Below, in pieces: positions 52,691 through 64,000 of a stretch of 64,000 bases of DNA (position 1 is the first letter of the stretch; every line of letters begins with the position of its first letter). Made by a program: the position numbers and the translations under genes. The notes below the pieces were generated by a model. That model searched no databases and was not told where the DNA came from. It was given only the letters and a program-made list of their open reading frames with translations. The stretch is from NCBI GenBank assembly GCA_028641055.1, contig CM054059.1, positions 110,496,263 to 110,560,262 of the forward strand, given 5' to 3'. Origin of the DNA: Alopecurus myosuroides. Its lineage: Eukaryota > Streptophyta > Magnoliopsida > Poales > Poaceae.

Positions 52691-53152
52691 CATATCGGTT
52701 GATTCTGTGATTTTCCCATATACCGTACGTGCACGACATGTACATAGGTGTGCCTGGTCAGTGTGATCCATCCAAGACATTATTTCTCATCACAAACCTG
52801 CCCCTGCACTCAACGTATCCCAAAGCTGATTTGACATGCCGTCACCATCCGCTTTGGTCTTGTCGATGGACTCTTGGGCTCTTGGCCTTGGGTCATGCCC
52901 CTGCCACTACCAGTCAAGTAAAGCAGCCAGGAGAATTTTAGGTGCACCATTCACCCTACAAAAGATGCAGAGGCCTGGGATGTTCCGATTTCAAAAAAAA
53001 AAAAAAAAATCACCCTGCGAAACAAATGGAGGCTATTCGTTTTAAACATATGCTAGTACCAACTAGAAAGACAAGGGCACAGTCGTGTTCATTCTCTGCG
53101 GGGCAGGGGGGTCGTGGTGTTTTGCCTCCGGGAGCAACATGTTTTTTTAATA
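52691..53152. other. Intergenic; second copy of the segmental repeat
   Basis: Matches 46607-46672 and 47584-47800 in pieces. Contains a poly-A run at about 52993-53009. No gene. Confidence 0.5.
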
Positions 53153-53259
53153 CTCTCCGTCTCAAAATAAGTGTGAATGAAATGAATCGAAATTAATATT
53201 CTAATATTTAAATACATTTATATACATCCATCTCTAAGACACTTATTTGACGGAGGGAG
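53153..53259. mobile_element. Stowaway MITE
   Basis: 107 bp, left CTCTCCGTCTCAAAATAAGT, right ACTTATTTGACGGAGGGAG, TA on both sides. Confidence 0.85.
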
Positions 53260-54211
53260 TATAAGAATGCGTATTTGGAAGTCTAAGAATACTCTATCTT
53301 TTTCTTTATATACATGTCTATGTGTTTGACATGGCTGTATAATCTATTTTAAAAATGCTCTAATATATATAAATAAAAAACATGACAAACTTGTGGATGA
53401 TGACAGCATATAGTAGATTGGACTTTTTATCCATATCTTTTTTGGTGTGTACCACACAAATGAAAATATGTACTGATGATACACGCCTTAGTTCACGTCT
53501 AAATGGACACGATACTACTTTAAAATTTTCTTCGAATGTCATCTCGTATGTTTGACCGATTTTATAAGTAAAAATTTAATATCTATAACACTAAAATAGA
53601 TTAGGGGCGATGACTTGTGTCAATATATGTGAGACTACAGTTAAAAGTAAAATTCTCGCGATGCCTCATGTGATCACGGGTAGCGCCATTGCCGAGGCGA
53701 GCCGGGGTGGCCGCCCCGGCTCCCCTGGGGCGCAGCGGCACCCCCTTGCTAGGATTTTTGCGGAGACAGTGGTGGCATTGACGCATAGGAATTTTTTTTT
53801 GTTCTGCTTTGAGGAAGAAAGCATGAAATAGGATCGGGCCGCGAAAAACTTGCGTTATATTCGCTCTGTTTTGGGGAAGAATTGTTCTATCGCAAGCACC
53901 CGACCCTAATTGCATCGTTCGACGGTTCTAGGGCCCAATCGGGGGACCCCCAGGATCACTCAGTTGCCATCATGTTCGCGCCGCTGCCGTCATACTCTTC
54001 TTCCCCTTTGATTCCAAACTTTTTTTAGTTATAAAGGGCGGCCCACTGCCATTCAATTAGAAGGAAGCAAATTAAATATAGAGATTAGGCTGAAACCAGA
54101 AAGCAGGAATAAAAAACATGCACCACTCCTCCCTAAGGTCATGAGGGAAACCAATATGTTTGTTGCACACTCATCCCTAATGAGGTGGGCTATGTCCAAC
54201 ATTGGTAGAAC
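53260..54211. other. Intergenic, no gene supported
   Basis: AT-rich, then a GC-rich patch (53655-53950) without a recognisable domain. Confidence 0.45.
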
Positions 54212-55565
54212 TGAAGGAGTTATGCCCTAGAGGCAAATAAAAAAATGTGTTTTATTATCAAAACTCATATATGTTTATAATATGTTTCATATCATGCTAT
54301 AACTATATTGAGCGGAAACATTAATACACGTGTGATACGAAACTAAATAGGTTTGAGTAAGGCTCTATTTAACTAGTCCATTGGGTAACAGATGATCAAG
54401 GTTTCCTGATATGGAAGAATACGTCATTGAGAATGGAATCATATCATTAGATAAATGATATGATGGACAAACCGAACTTACAAATATCCATAAAACGTAG
54501 TACCCAAAATTCTGACCGGGAGATGATATTTAATCGCTATCTCCGAGGTTGTTTTGACTGCATCCACCATCACTAAGTTAAATGAGTGATCATAAGGGTG
54601 TACGTTGGATAACCAGAGGGATACGTTGAGGCACATGCATCAAGAGAGGGATTTGTCAATCCAGATAATTGATAGATACTCTCATCCCACTTAGCGGTGT
54701 TGCATCAAGTAAAACTTGCAAGCATGTGACTAGGTCATGAAAATGCAACATTGTGGTAATGAGTAGATGTGTTTGTCAGTAACAAGATCGTACTAGGTAT
54801 GGAGATACCAAAGAACGAATCTCGGACTAACTAAGTATCGTATGACAAAAGGAGTAGGAACTTCCGTTTAAGGTTCAAGCGATGAAGATAATCGTGGATC
54901 GAATAGGGGCCATCATGGGTATCAAGATCTTGTTGTTGTTCATTGATCGGAGAGTGATCTCGATCATGTATGGAGCGATCCTTAAACTTTAGGGTTTCAC
55001 AATTAAGGGTGACCGATGACAGGTTGTTCTTTTACCAAAAAGAAATAAAAGAGAATAGAGCCAGAATAGTTTCGTGATTAATTTGATGGAGATCCGAGGG
55101 CAACGAAGGTGTTTCGGTGTTGAAATGAGTTAAATGAAATGTATTTAATATTAATTAATGTAATTAATTGTTAAATATATTTTTTATTTAATTTATAAAG
55201 TCATTTTCCCGCAATGGTCCTTAGTGGCAAGAGAGTCCCAATAGGGGAAAGAAGAAACGGAGGGAGGAGAGGGCACCAACTCGCATGTGCCTTTAGGGGC
55301 TCGTGGGGGTGTGCATTCCCCCTCTTGGACGGCCAACCATGTGGGGATTAGTCCCACATGGCTAAGCCAAATAAAGATTCCCCCTCCTCCTCCTATATAA
55401 AGCGAGGCACCCCACTCCTTTTGCCATAATATCTCTCTCTATTATCTCATCACGTGGTTGCTGATTTTGAGGTTGTGCGAGATTTGAGGTTCTCTCCACC
55501 ATATGCACACCCTCGTGTTGTGCTCTCTTCGGTCAATCTGTCTTACTTCCGCCGTGATGATGTAG
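54212..55565 (+). mobile_element. Degenerate copia LTR (BARE/WIS/Angela-like), apparently solo
   Basis: Begins TGAAGGAGTTATGCCCTAGA, the hallmark start of a Triticeae copia LTR group. Later similar phrases appear in order (CATGCTATAACTATATTGA, AAGGTTTCCTGA, ATGATATGATGGACAA). A TATA box TATATAA lies at 55394-55400. No gag or pol follows. The right end is not defined; 55565 is approximate. Confidence 0.7.
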
Positions 55566-56318
55566 GAGTGCACTCGTTGGGAAACCTCAAGTGTAAGGTG
55601 TGAAGAGTGCAGCGGAAGGTTCTCCCTCAGAACAAACCAAGGTTGAATTGACTTGTAGGAGAAATAAATCACTTCTAAAGGTTGTTGGCAGCTGATGTTG
55701 GCAGGGCGCATTACCGGTTCAGCAGCAACGTGGAACCTACACAACACAATCAAATCACTTTGCCCCTAACGAAGCAGTGAGGTTGTCAATCTCACCGGTT
55801 TTGCTGAAAACAAAGGTTAATGTATGGTGTGGAAAACAGTACTTGTTTGCAGTAGATGAAAGAGAACAATAATGGCGGTAGGAAAACAATACTTGTTTGC
55901 AGTAGATGAAAAGAGAACAGTTATGGCAGTAGAAAAACGGTAGTAACAGTAGGAAAACAGTGATTGCAGTGGTTGTATTAGCAATTTAAGAAAATGGACC
56001 GGGGTCCACAGTTCACCTATGGTGTCTCTCCATAAAAGATAGATAACATGTTGGGTAACCAAATTACTGCTGGGCAATTGACAGATATAAAGGCTGCACC
56101 GTAATGCATATGCATGACATGATGATTACTATGTGATTCATGCGAGCATTACAACAACATTCATAGACCATTATCCAACTGCTGCTATTACTAATAATCC
56201 ACCCTCGGAGTGTTATCCGATCAAACCTTTGGTATTAAGTTGCAAGCAACATATAATCGCATTAAGCAAAGTGTGTAATGTAAACAATGGCAACAACACA
56301 TCCCCCATCCATTATGTT
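55566..56318. mobile_element. Non-coding gypsy-type repeat fragment
   Basis: Text such as AAGAGTGCAGCGGAAGGTTC, GTGAGGTTGTCAATCTCACC and GGACCGGGGTCCACAGTTCA matches a common Triticeae retroelement repeat as I recall it. AAAACAGTACTTGTTTGCAG-type words repeat locally (55842-55970). No ORF. Confidence 0.4.
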
Positions 56319-59300
56319 TGTAACATCCCAAGTATGAAAAACTCCTTTAGAATGTTTGCTTTTTGTTAAATTATATTTTGCATCATATCATCATAATCAT
56401 TGCAATTGTTTTTCTGTTGTTTTCCAGTTGAATTTCAAACCAATTTTCAAATATTTGTTTCATACTTGTTCTGTTACAATCTTCCAAATGAAATATTCAA
56501 ATCAAACCAATCTTTTGTTTCCAATAAACTATAAAGTTCAAGTATGAAATTGCTTAGGTTTCAATCATTTAATTATACCAATGTTTCACTCAAATTCAAT
56601 CAAATTTCCAAACAGCAACCAAAGTTAAAATTTTGAAAAACAAAAAGCAGCACAAATGGGCTCTTGTAAATAATAACTTATAAAAATTATCCACAAAATT
56701 TTTCCTATCCTAAAAACCCATCTTTCCTTCTCTTTTATTTTCAGCAAAAAAAAAAGAAGAAACAAAAAATAAAACAAAACAGAGGGGGAGAGGGCAGGCC
56801 AGCCCGTTTGGGCCAGCCCACCATCCCCACGGCCTGCGTACCCCCTCCTGTCGCTTTCTCCTACCTCCGTACGGAGAGACAGAGAGGAGGGGGCTCCCCC
56901 ACCGAGCAGGGAAACTCACCTGCTCCCCTCCTCCCTATATGAACCCCCTAGGCGTGCCCTAGTTCCTCCTCTCCCTCCTTCCTTCTCCTCGTCGCCGCCA
57001 CTTTCTTCTCCTCTCTCTCCCTCGCTGCCCTGCAATTTTCTTCTCTCTGAATTTTTCTGCCACCGCCATGGACGGAGCTTGATCGTGGGTGTGGGTGGTG
57101 GGTGTGGTCGCCGGCAGGTTCCCACGGGCACGGGAATCGAATCCCCTCGACGTCCTCTTCCTCCTCGACACCGCCGCGGTGGCTGGGAGGCCTTGGTTCG
57201 CCGCCGCCGTCGCCGCCAAGTCGCCGGTCGCCACTGTCTGCTCCTCCTCGTCAGAACCGCACCACGACCTCCTTCTGCTTCGACGAGCCGGTGGTGAGCA
57301 CTCGCTCTCCCCTCTCTCCTCTCCCCTCTCCCCTTCTTCTTTCCCTCCGCGGCCAGCAGGCGCCTAGCGCCCCGCGGCGCTCCTCGCTGGCAGCGGACGG
57401 CAGCATCGATCTGTTCCCCGTCGTGGTTTCGTGGTTCAGTTAAACTCAACGTGTTGTTCAGTTTCGTCAGGCTATAAGCCGAGGCGATACCTCAAACCCC
57501 CTGCGCGTCCTCCATCTATCACAAGCCGATCATCACCCCACTGGTAGCACCCCTTGCGCGCGCACCAGGAGGGCGCGGGATCGAAGCCCCCCCCCCCCCC
57601 AGCGATTAACACCTCCGTTTCTATTTTAATTTCTAGATCCAGAACAAATTCCTATTCGCACACAAGTCCCTGCTAGTATTTTTCTTAATCCCTGTAATAT
57701 ATTTTCTAAGTCCCTGGCTGTTAAATAAATGGCAGATTAATACCCCAACTTTAAAAATGCATAACTAATTCATTTCAACTCCAAATTCAACATTTTAAAT
57801 ATGTTTTCCATACCAAATTAAATTCTCTACCCAAATATAAATTTTGTTTACTGTTTTGAATATTTTAAATTGGTGAAATATTTGAATCCTTGTTTAATTC
57901 ACTTAATTTTGCAAAATTCACAACTTGGGCATAAAAATTCCAAATTCAACAAACCAAATATGTTTTCCATTCCATTTTTCATGAAATTTGCAAATATCAA
58001 CTTTGTGTTCTGTTTTAAATAAATTAAATTGCTGAAAACAACTGTTTCTTAATTAATGCATTTAAAATTGTCAAATTAATAACTAATTCATTTTAATTCC
58101 TTTTTCAACAAATGAAACATGTATTCCACCTAAAATTTTGTGTTCTTTTCAAATATGAATTTTGTTATCTATTTTGAACAATTAAAATTGGTGAAAACAA
58201 CAAATGCTTGTTTAACTCATTAAGAAGCCAAATTTCTTAACTTAATAAATAAAATTCCCAACTTGGTAAATAACATATAAAATTGAACCTATTGTTGTTT
58301 CCTTATTGTTTTCATCATCCATGCATCATGCTAATCCAATTTCACATGTTGGTTATTTGTAGATCATTTAATCCAACCCTAATTCATGTGCTTCCATATG
58401 CAATCCAAATTGCATATGGGCCCATTTAATCATGTTACCATGTCAATTAGCTTATCTTTGATGCATCAATTAAATTGTCATGCATCATCCCATGTTTGTG
58501 CATTATGACATGTTATTGATTGTTCGTCTCTCTTCGTTGTTTGCTTGCTTCTTCTCGAATAGACGACGATGTTGAGACAGACGAGGTTTACGATACTACT
58601 TCTGAGGAGTTAGCTCAGTACCAGGCTACTGAGTTTGCAGGAAAGTATTCACTCACATGAACCATTGTGTTCCTTTCCACACTGGATACCGATACTTTCC
58701 GTTGTCTATTTCTGCTAGCCCTATGACTCGTTGCTTGTGTTCCGATCCTATCACATGTTATCCTTTAACCCTGATATGGCCTCACCTTCCACACCTATAA
58801 CCCCGTTGCTTGTTGCCCGTGTCTTACTAGTATGCTTAGGGTTGCTTGTGCTCGAGTCTGATGTCCGTTACTTCTTTTACCATATTTATTATGTTCTATG
58901 GGCTCGATGTTTAAACAACAACCTGTTAATGTTATGGGTAATAATAATTTGATGATAAGGCACCGGCAGGAGGCCCGGCGTGGTTTTGAGGCCTGCTAGT
59001 GTCGACCCTAATTAGGAAAAGGGTCTTGTCTACTGATCCATGATGAGCGCACTAACCGCATGTGGGAAGCGTGTATGGGCGCCCCCCTCAATTTGATTCG
59101 ATTCGCATCTCGTCCAAATTGCCACACTTAGTTCGGGCTTTCCATTTGATGCATGCATATGCAGGTGCGAACCCGAGGCCAGGGTGGAACTTTTGTAGTC
59201 GGCATTTAGGGCGGCGTGGTCTTCCAGTGCTATGAGGGTCCCCCTTTTCTTCGTGGGGGCTCGATTAGCCGCGCACGCACAACACGTGGTGCTTTGGGCT

Positions 59301-60324
59301 TGATGCGAAGAAGAGTTGGGTTGTGTTGACTGCCCCGCTTGGTGGAAGGGCCATTCCATCTGGCGGGTTATTCTTACGTGTACGGCCAAATTGGTGCATC
59401 CCTGCAGGGTTAAATCTTCTCGAGAAGCCGTGTTGTCCGCGGTTATGGATGACTTGGTGAAAGTGCTGGCTAACAAGTACTCAGACAACTTACACCTAAC
59501 TATAATAACTTGACTAGTAATATAGATTACTTCCACCATAAGAATGATGTCACCCTAATCAACAGTGTGAGTTATCCTTGGGTTGCTTCCTTAGTAGGGG
59601 GTAACATTGGATGGGTTTGTTTGGTGGTTAGTGTAGTTGGTTATGATACGCGATCTTATCTCTTTCTGTTAGCCGGAAGTTGTAGCGTGTCTCTGTAGTT
59701 GGTTACTGCAGCCCGCTGCCGTACTTTTGTATCACCTATTCTTCCGTTGAACCTAAAGCATCTGTACCTGGTGTTGCCGGGTACACTTTGGTGAATTGTG
59801 AGTCTTGCTTGCCAGTACTTGTCTGTACTGACCCCTATGGGGCTGCGTGTTCTGCAGACTACGTTTCCGAGGATCCCCATGGAGGCTACTACGTGGAGTA
59901 TGACGAGGCTGTTGACGAGTAGATAGCGGACCCGGGCAGGATCCGAGACTACGTGGATGGGCTCCGTTTTCTTTTCATTCCCGTCCTCTTAGGCCTATTT
60001 GGTTCTTGTGTGTACTCAGACACTTTGGATGCTTCCGCTGTGATGTAATGATGAATTGTTGGGACTTGTGTCGTAGAGATCTGTTGTTCTATCATTTTGT
60101 TAAACGCCGTTGACGTACCATGTGTGTATGGTATGAAGTACGTCAATGGTAGTATCCTGATCTCTATGGGATGGTTTACACCGACGGTGGATAGTAGAGA
60201 CTGGTTGTCACACTATATGTGTTGGCCTACTCGTAAGAGGTGCGGGTGCAGGTAGGCCTCGTAATCCAGTCATCTACTGTTTAGCGGCCCGGTGAGTATC
60301 GTATAGAAGTCCGGGTGCGAAAAA
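56319..60324 (+). repeat. Inferred long 5' LTR of the Tekay-type element
   Basis: From TGTAACATCCC to the primer site. Includes a GC-rich leader after a TATA-like TATATGAA (about 56935), an AT-rich middle with recurrent AAATTCAACA-type words (57770-58280) and a poly-C run (57587-57600). The last bases before the primer site (GCGAAAAA) do not show the expected CA end. Confidence 0.5.
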
Positions 60325-60337
60325 TGGTATCAGAGCC
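60325..60337 (+). promoter_or_regulatory. tRNA-Met primer binding site
   Basis: TGGTATCAGAGCC is complementary to the 3' end of initiator tRNA-Met with CCA, the usual primer of many plant gypsy and copia elements. Confidence 0.9.
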
Positions 60338-60828
60338 TGTCTGCCTGTAGGATCCCTTTTACTGGTCGCAGTTGAGTCAAAGTGAGAGTAGGAATTCTGT
60401 TCTTTTATTTCTTTCCCCACCCACCCTCCCTTTTCTGGTAAGGAAGTGCAACGTTGTTTTCCCTTCTCATCTAAACTTTCAAGTTAGGATTTCATGTATC
60501 CTCGTTTCTCTAGGATGGTTATATCTACTAGACCATAGGAATGGAGGTGGTTGTGACATGATTTATCGTGTTGCCTACTCACGATTGAGAACGGAGGCGT
60601 GTAAGCCCCGGAAGTAGATCCTCTATTCCTTAAGCAGTAGATATTGATCCTTTAGAAGCCCGGATGGGTTTTCCGTAGTACCTCAGGAGTTTTGGTCTCG
60701 TGTTTCCCGAATGTTGCTTCGATATCCTGTTCTTATCAACATCCTTTTCGTCCGTTGAAACCTTGTTGTTGCTTTCCACTTCAGTTCTTCTACCGGCGTC
60801 TAATCAAAAGTTACCCAATCATCTGCAG

Positions 60829-61644
60829 ATGGATCTCAGGTTCTACCCGCAGGTGGTTCGTATGACTCGTTGTGAGAGCACCGCCGGTTATCCGGAGATG
60901 CTGAGAGACATGGTCACTTATCTGGGGTTCTGTTGGGCACCAGAGTACCAGGTCTACGAGCAGCATCGAGAGTTTGAGCAGACCTACTACCAGGCTATCG
61001 TCTACATTCTGTCAGATGATGGCATGAGCGTAGTCCACCGCTACGAGGCAGTAGGTTCCACAGTGGATATGGCTGTGCAACAGGCAGCTTATGTGAGTCT
61101 CACCGTCCTTCGTGCTGACTACTGGGGATTTGACGATTCTATCTATCGCCACATCCCCCGTGGTTACATCACTTCGGAGGGAACTCACTTCACTCTCTAC
61201 GACAACTTGGATGTTTACGAGCATGATAACTCCAGGCTGCACACCACCGCTCAGTTTGTGAGACACAGTGACGCACTTGCCAGCACACTATCTCAGGAGT
61301 TGGCTTCAGTCAGGGAGCAGCTCTACCTTCCCTTGACTCGTCTGGCGACGTACACCACAGACTTTGTTGGAGACGAGCGCTTTGCACGTTTCGATCAGCC
61401 AGTTGGGCGTCGTCTGCCAGATGCTGGAGGTTACGAGCCGATCAGAGGTCCAATCCTCAACCTTGGTGTTGGTTACACTGGGATTCCACGCTTTGGAGCA
61501 CAGGGAGTCGATGCTACGTACTTCACCACACCTAGAGTCGGGCTCAGACCACGTCAGTTCTACGTGGATCATCGTTCCACATACTTTCGTGGGCGTGCTC
61601 CTCACCGTACCTCTCGCCGTACTCCTAGTCGCCGTCCTGCGTGA
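60829..61644 (+). CDS. Extra ORF upstream of gag, unknown function
   Basis: 271 residues from the ATG at 60829, uninterrupted, ending at TGA 61642-61644. It lies between the primer site and gag. It contains RYPEMLRDM-like N-terminal text (GYPEMLRDMVTYLGFCWAPE). The segment YYQAIVYILSDDGMSV then GSTVDMAVQQAAYVSLTVLR has the strand-turn-helix pattern of degenerate double-stranded RNA-binding motifs (A...AAY.SL..LR in the last helix). The C-terminus is arginine-rich (RGRAPHRTSRRTPSRRP). No retroviral domain is seen. Gag and pol of the same element are broken while this ORF is open. The dsRNA-binding idea is an inference from pattern only. Confidence 0.7.
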   Translation: MDLRFYPQVVRMTRCESTAGYPEMLRDMVTYLGFCWAPEYQVYEQHREFEQTYYQAIVYILSDDGMSVVHRYEAVGSTVDMAVQQAAYVSLTVLRADYWGFDDSIYRHIPRGYITSEGTHFTLYDNLDVYEHDNSRLHTTAQFVRHSDALASTLSQELASVREQLYLPLTRLATYTTDFVGDERFARFDQPVGRRLPDAGGYEPIRGPILNLGVGYTGIPRFGAQGVDATYFTTPRVGLRPRQFYVDHRSTYFRGRAPHRTSRRTPSRRPA

Positions 61645-61853
61645 TGAGCATGGGAGTACCGATGTATCCGTTCCTAGCTATGTTTAGTTATCCTTTCGCA
61701 TTCGAACCATTTATGGTGTGTTGGATATTCTGATGTAATTGAACATGTGATGGTGAACCTTGTGGTTATCTATTCATGCGTCGGAATAATCTCTCTTTCG
61801 ATTGCCAAGTCTATCCCTTTCTATTGTTGTGCTAAAATGCATTTCCATTCAGG

Positions 61854-62540
61854 ATGCCTCCAACAAGGAACAACACGCCTGAGCCACCGGCAATCGCGGA
61901 GCTGTTGACTCAGATGACCCAAGTCATGACGCAGATGGCCCAGTTTCAGGCTAATCAGCATATCCACCAGACAACTCCATGAGTCAGTATCAAGGAGTTT
62001 CTCAGTCTGGGCCCAAAAGCTTTCGTGGCCACACGCGAGCCTCTGGACGCTGATGACTGGATCCGTGAGATAGCCAAGGCTCTGGAGATTGCACACGTAG
62101 CTGAAGAAGACAAAGTCAACTATGCCTCCTATCTGCTGAAGGGTCAGGCAGCTTCGTGGTGGGAAAATTTCCAGGCCATGAGAACTGGGATGCCAGTCAC
62201 GTGGGATCGTTTCAAGGAAGCTTTCCTGAAGCACCACATTCCAGATGGTCTCATGGAAAGAATGCGTGAAGAGTTTTGCTCTCTCAAGCAGGGCAAGTTG
62301 GACGTCATCGGCTATCAGAGTGAGTTCAATTGCCTTGCTCGATACGCTGGAGACGAGGTGTCCACTGAAGCTAAGAAGATGGCAAGGTTTCGCAGAGGTT
62401 TTAACCCGGAACTCAAATATGCCCTCACCAATGTCAAGACCAAAGACTCGTTAACACCGCGCTCAATGAAGAAAATGGGCGCAAGGCGTTCGAGGAGTCT
62501 CGCAAGCACTCGCGTGAGGGTGGTTCCTCCTCCAACATGA
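61854..62540 (+). pseudogene. gag N-terminal and capsid region, interrupted
   Basis: The ATG at 61854 begins MPPTRNNTPEPPAIAELLTQ. An in-frame TGA at 61980-61982 stops it after 42 residues. The same frame resumes with the gag domain (EPLDADDWIREIAKALEI, SYLLKGQAASWWENF). A one-base shift near 62445-62455 then moves the reading into the frame that carries the zinc knuckle and pol. Confidence 0.85.
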
Positions 62541-64000
62541 CCACCCCTCCACAGAAGCGCCGCATCTGGGTGCCAAATGGTGCTGTCACTCGGGCTCCAT
62601 ACGCCCAAACTTCTCCAGGCTTCGCTCCCCGCCCACCCAACCCAGCTCAGATGCATGATCCAAGGGGTTCGATGGGGCAGCCAAGGCCAGGGCCTCCTCG
62701 TGTCGTCACATGCTTCAAGTGCAAGCAGACGGGACACTACGCCGACAAGTGCACGCAGAGGCAGCTACCTCCACCACCACCTCGTCCTAACACAAACCAG
62801 GCAATGGTGCGCGCTCCCCCGCATAAGGCCTTCAATTCCAACAACAGGCCTGTCGGGAGGACCGCAAGGGTGAATCATGTCAAGATTGACAAAGCTGAGG
62901 AAGCTCCTGACGTCGTTCTCGGCACTTTTCCCGTAAACTCTAATCCAGCTAAAGTGTTGTTTGATACCGAAGCATCACATTCTTTCGTGTCAAAGATCTT
63001 TGCGACAGCAATTAAACTCCCTTTTGTTGGTTTGGGTTCCCCGCTAGTAGTAAACTCCCCTGGAGCAACTATGCAAACTTCTAAGATCAGTCACAGAAAT
63101 CAAATTCTAATCGGAGGCCACATATTCCTTGCTTCTCTCATACTACTTGGCAGTTCTGACATTGATGTCATTCTTGGTATGGATTGGCTGAAGGCCAATA
63201 AAGCAAAAATTGACTGTGCTCAAAAGTCAATAACTCTGTTCCACCCTTCTGGCCAGATAATCTATTCTCCACATGAATCAAGTTCCATTCAGCTATGCAC
63301 ACTCGATGCAAAACCTCTACCTCTACTCGAAAATGTTCCGGTGGTTTGCGAATTCCCTGATGTCTTCGCAGAAGAATTGCCAGGAATGCCTCCGGACAGA
63401 GCAGTTGAGTTCGTGATCGAACTTGAACCAGGTACTGCTCCAATCTCTAAGCATCCATACAAGATAGCTCCTCCTGAACTGAAATTGTTAAAGGAGCAAA
63501 TCGATATGTACATGGAGAAAGGTTACATTCAACCTAGTTCCTCGGCTTGGGGTTGCCCAACTCTGTTCGTTGCGAAGAAGGATCAAACAAAGAGACTCGT
63601 TGTTGACTATCGTCCTCTTAACGAGAAAACCATCAAAAACAAGTATCCAATTCCTCGTATCGATGATCTTTTTGATCAACTTGCTGGAGCCTCAATATTC
63701 TCCAAGCTGGACTTGAGAATGGGTTACCATCAAATAAAGATCAGAAAAGGAAGATATTCCAAAGACAGCTTTCACCACTCGCTACGGTCTATATGAATAC
63801 ACCGTCATGTCCTTTGGTCTCACCAATGCACCGGCGACCTTCTCTCGACTCATGAATTCTGTCTTCCATGAATACCTCGACAAGTTCGTTGTGGTATATC
63901 TTGATGACATTCTTGTCTACTCCAAATCCGAGGAAGAGCATGAAGAACATCTTCGTCTCACTCTCATGAAGCTTCGCGAGCATCGTCTCTATGCCAAATT
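62537..64000 (+). pseudogene. gag zinc knuckle, protease and reverse transcriptase, frameshifted and truncated by window end
   Basis: The zinc knuckle [14 protein letters not shown] is at about 62711-62752. The protease active site reads [10 protein letters not shown] at about 62957-62986, with Glu where family members have Gly (DTGA), likely inactivating. Reverse transcriptase starts [10 protein letters not shown] and runs through [14 protein letters not shown]; a one-base shift in an A run near 63746-63755 breaks it. In the next frame come [15 protein letters not shown] and YLDD (63896-63907). The window ends before the RNase H. Confidence 0.88.

Larger units (their letters stand above)
56319..64000 (+). 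mobile_element. Tekay/Del-type gypsy element, 5' part (cut by window end)
   Basis: Starts with TGTAACATCCCAAG and has a tRNA-Met type primer site at 60325, which implies an LTR of about 4.0 kb (56319-60324). Then come an extra ORF (60829), gag, protease and reverse transcriptase, broken by mutations. The reverse transcriptase type and gag-pol in one frame fit Tekay chromoviruses. The 3' LTR is outside the window, so the LTR length is inferred. Confidence 0.75.

Noticed and set aside
56916..57449. 177-codon minus-strand Arg/Gly-rich frame
   Set aside because: Antisense of the GC-rich LTR leader; low complexity.
59030..59539. 169-codon minus-strand frame
   Set aside because: Lies inside the inferred LTR, with no domain and no splice or promoter support.

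Overview
This window is nuclear DNA from a grass genome. A Triticeae relative (wheat, Aegilops, rye or barley type) is most likely. The basis is the density and type of nested transposable elements: gypsy elements of Athila, Tat and Tekay type, a BARE/Angela-like copia LTR, PIF/Harbinger elements and Stowaway MITEs. There are also two intron-containing plant genes with GT-AG splice sites. No bacterial, viral, rRNA, tRNA or CRISPR features were seen. Family names rest on protein motifs and recalled repeat ends, not on database searches.

Layout from left to right. Positions 1-18257 hold an old, decayed Athila-like gypsy element. It is split by a young, complete 11.3-kb Tat-lineage element (4564-15846, 1007-bp LTRs, GGTAT target duplication). 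The young element carries a 1552-bp internal tandem duplication that places a second partial LTR inside gag. A GC-rich stretch of unknown nature follows (18258-19480). Next comes a complete seven-exon terpene synthase gene on the minus strand (20015-23714), with one Stowaway MITE in intron 1 next to the splice donor and another upstream of the promoter. A Harbinger element with a frameshifted transposase lies at 24799-26860. The second host gene, a complete four-exon RNA polymerase III subunit RPC9 gene, is on the minus strand at 30594-32262. A 2.4-kb array of degenerate GGAACAAAA repeats follows, then a 1500-bp solo gypsy LTR (37006-38505, AGCAT target duplication).

Positions 39755-46294 hold a full-length LINE on the minus strand with both ORFs open. 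From 46682 to 52690 there is a cluster of DNA transposons: an 893-bp foldback element with a perfect 9-bp target duplication, a Harbinger deletion derivative nested in a MITE-like element, a Harbinger-like element that keeps only its Myb-like partner ORF, and a LINE 3' tail. A degenerate copia LTR (54212-about 55565) and another repeat fragment follow. The window ends inside a Tekay/Del-type gypsy element (56319-64000). That element has an apparently very long LTR, a tRNA-Met primer site, an extra ORF upstream of gag, and gag-pol broken by a stop codon and frameshifts.

Functionally there are two host genes. One is a class I terpene cyclase of probable specialised (defence volatile) metabolism. 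The other is a housekeeping Pol III subunit. Everything else supported is transposon sequence or unassigned intergenic DNA. The strongest leads are the rearranged Tat element, the extra dsRNA-binding-like ORF in the Tekay element, and the MITE at the terpene synthase splice donor.
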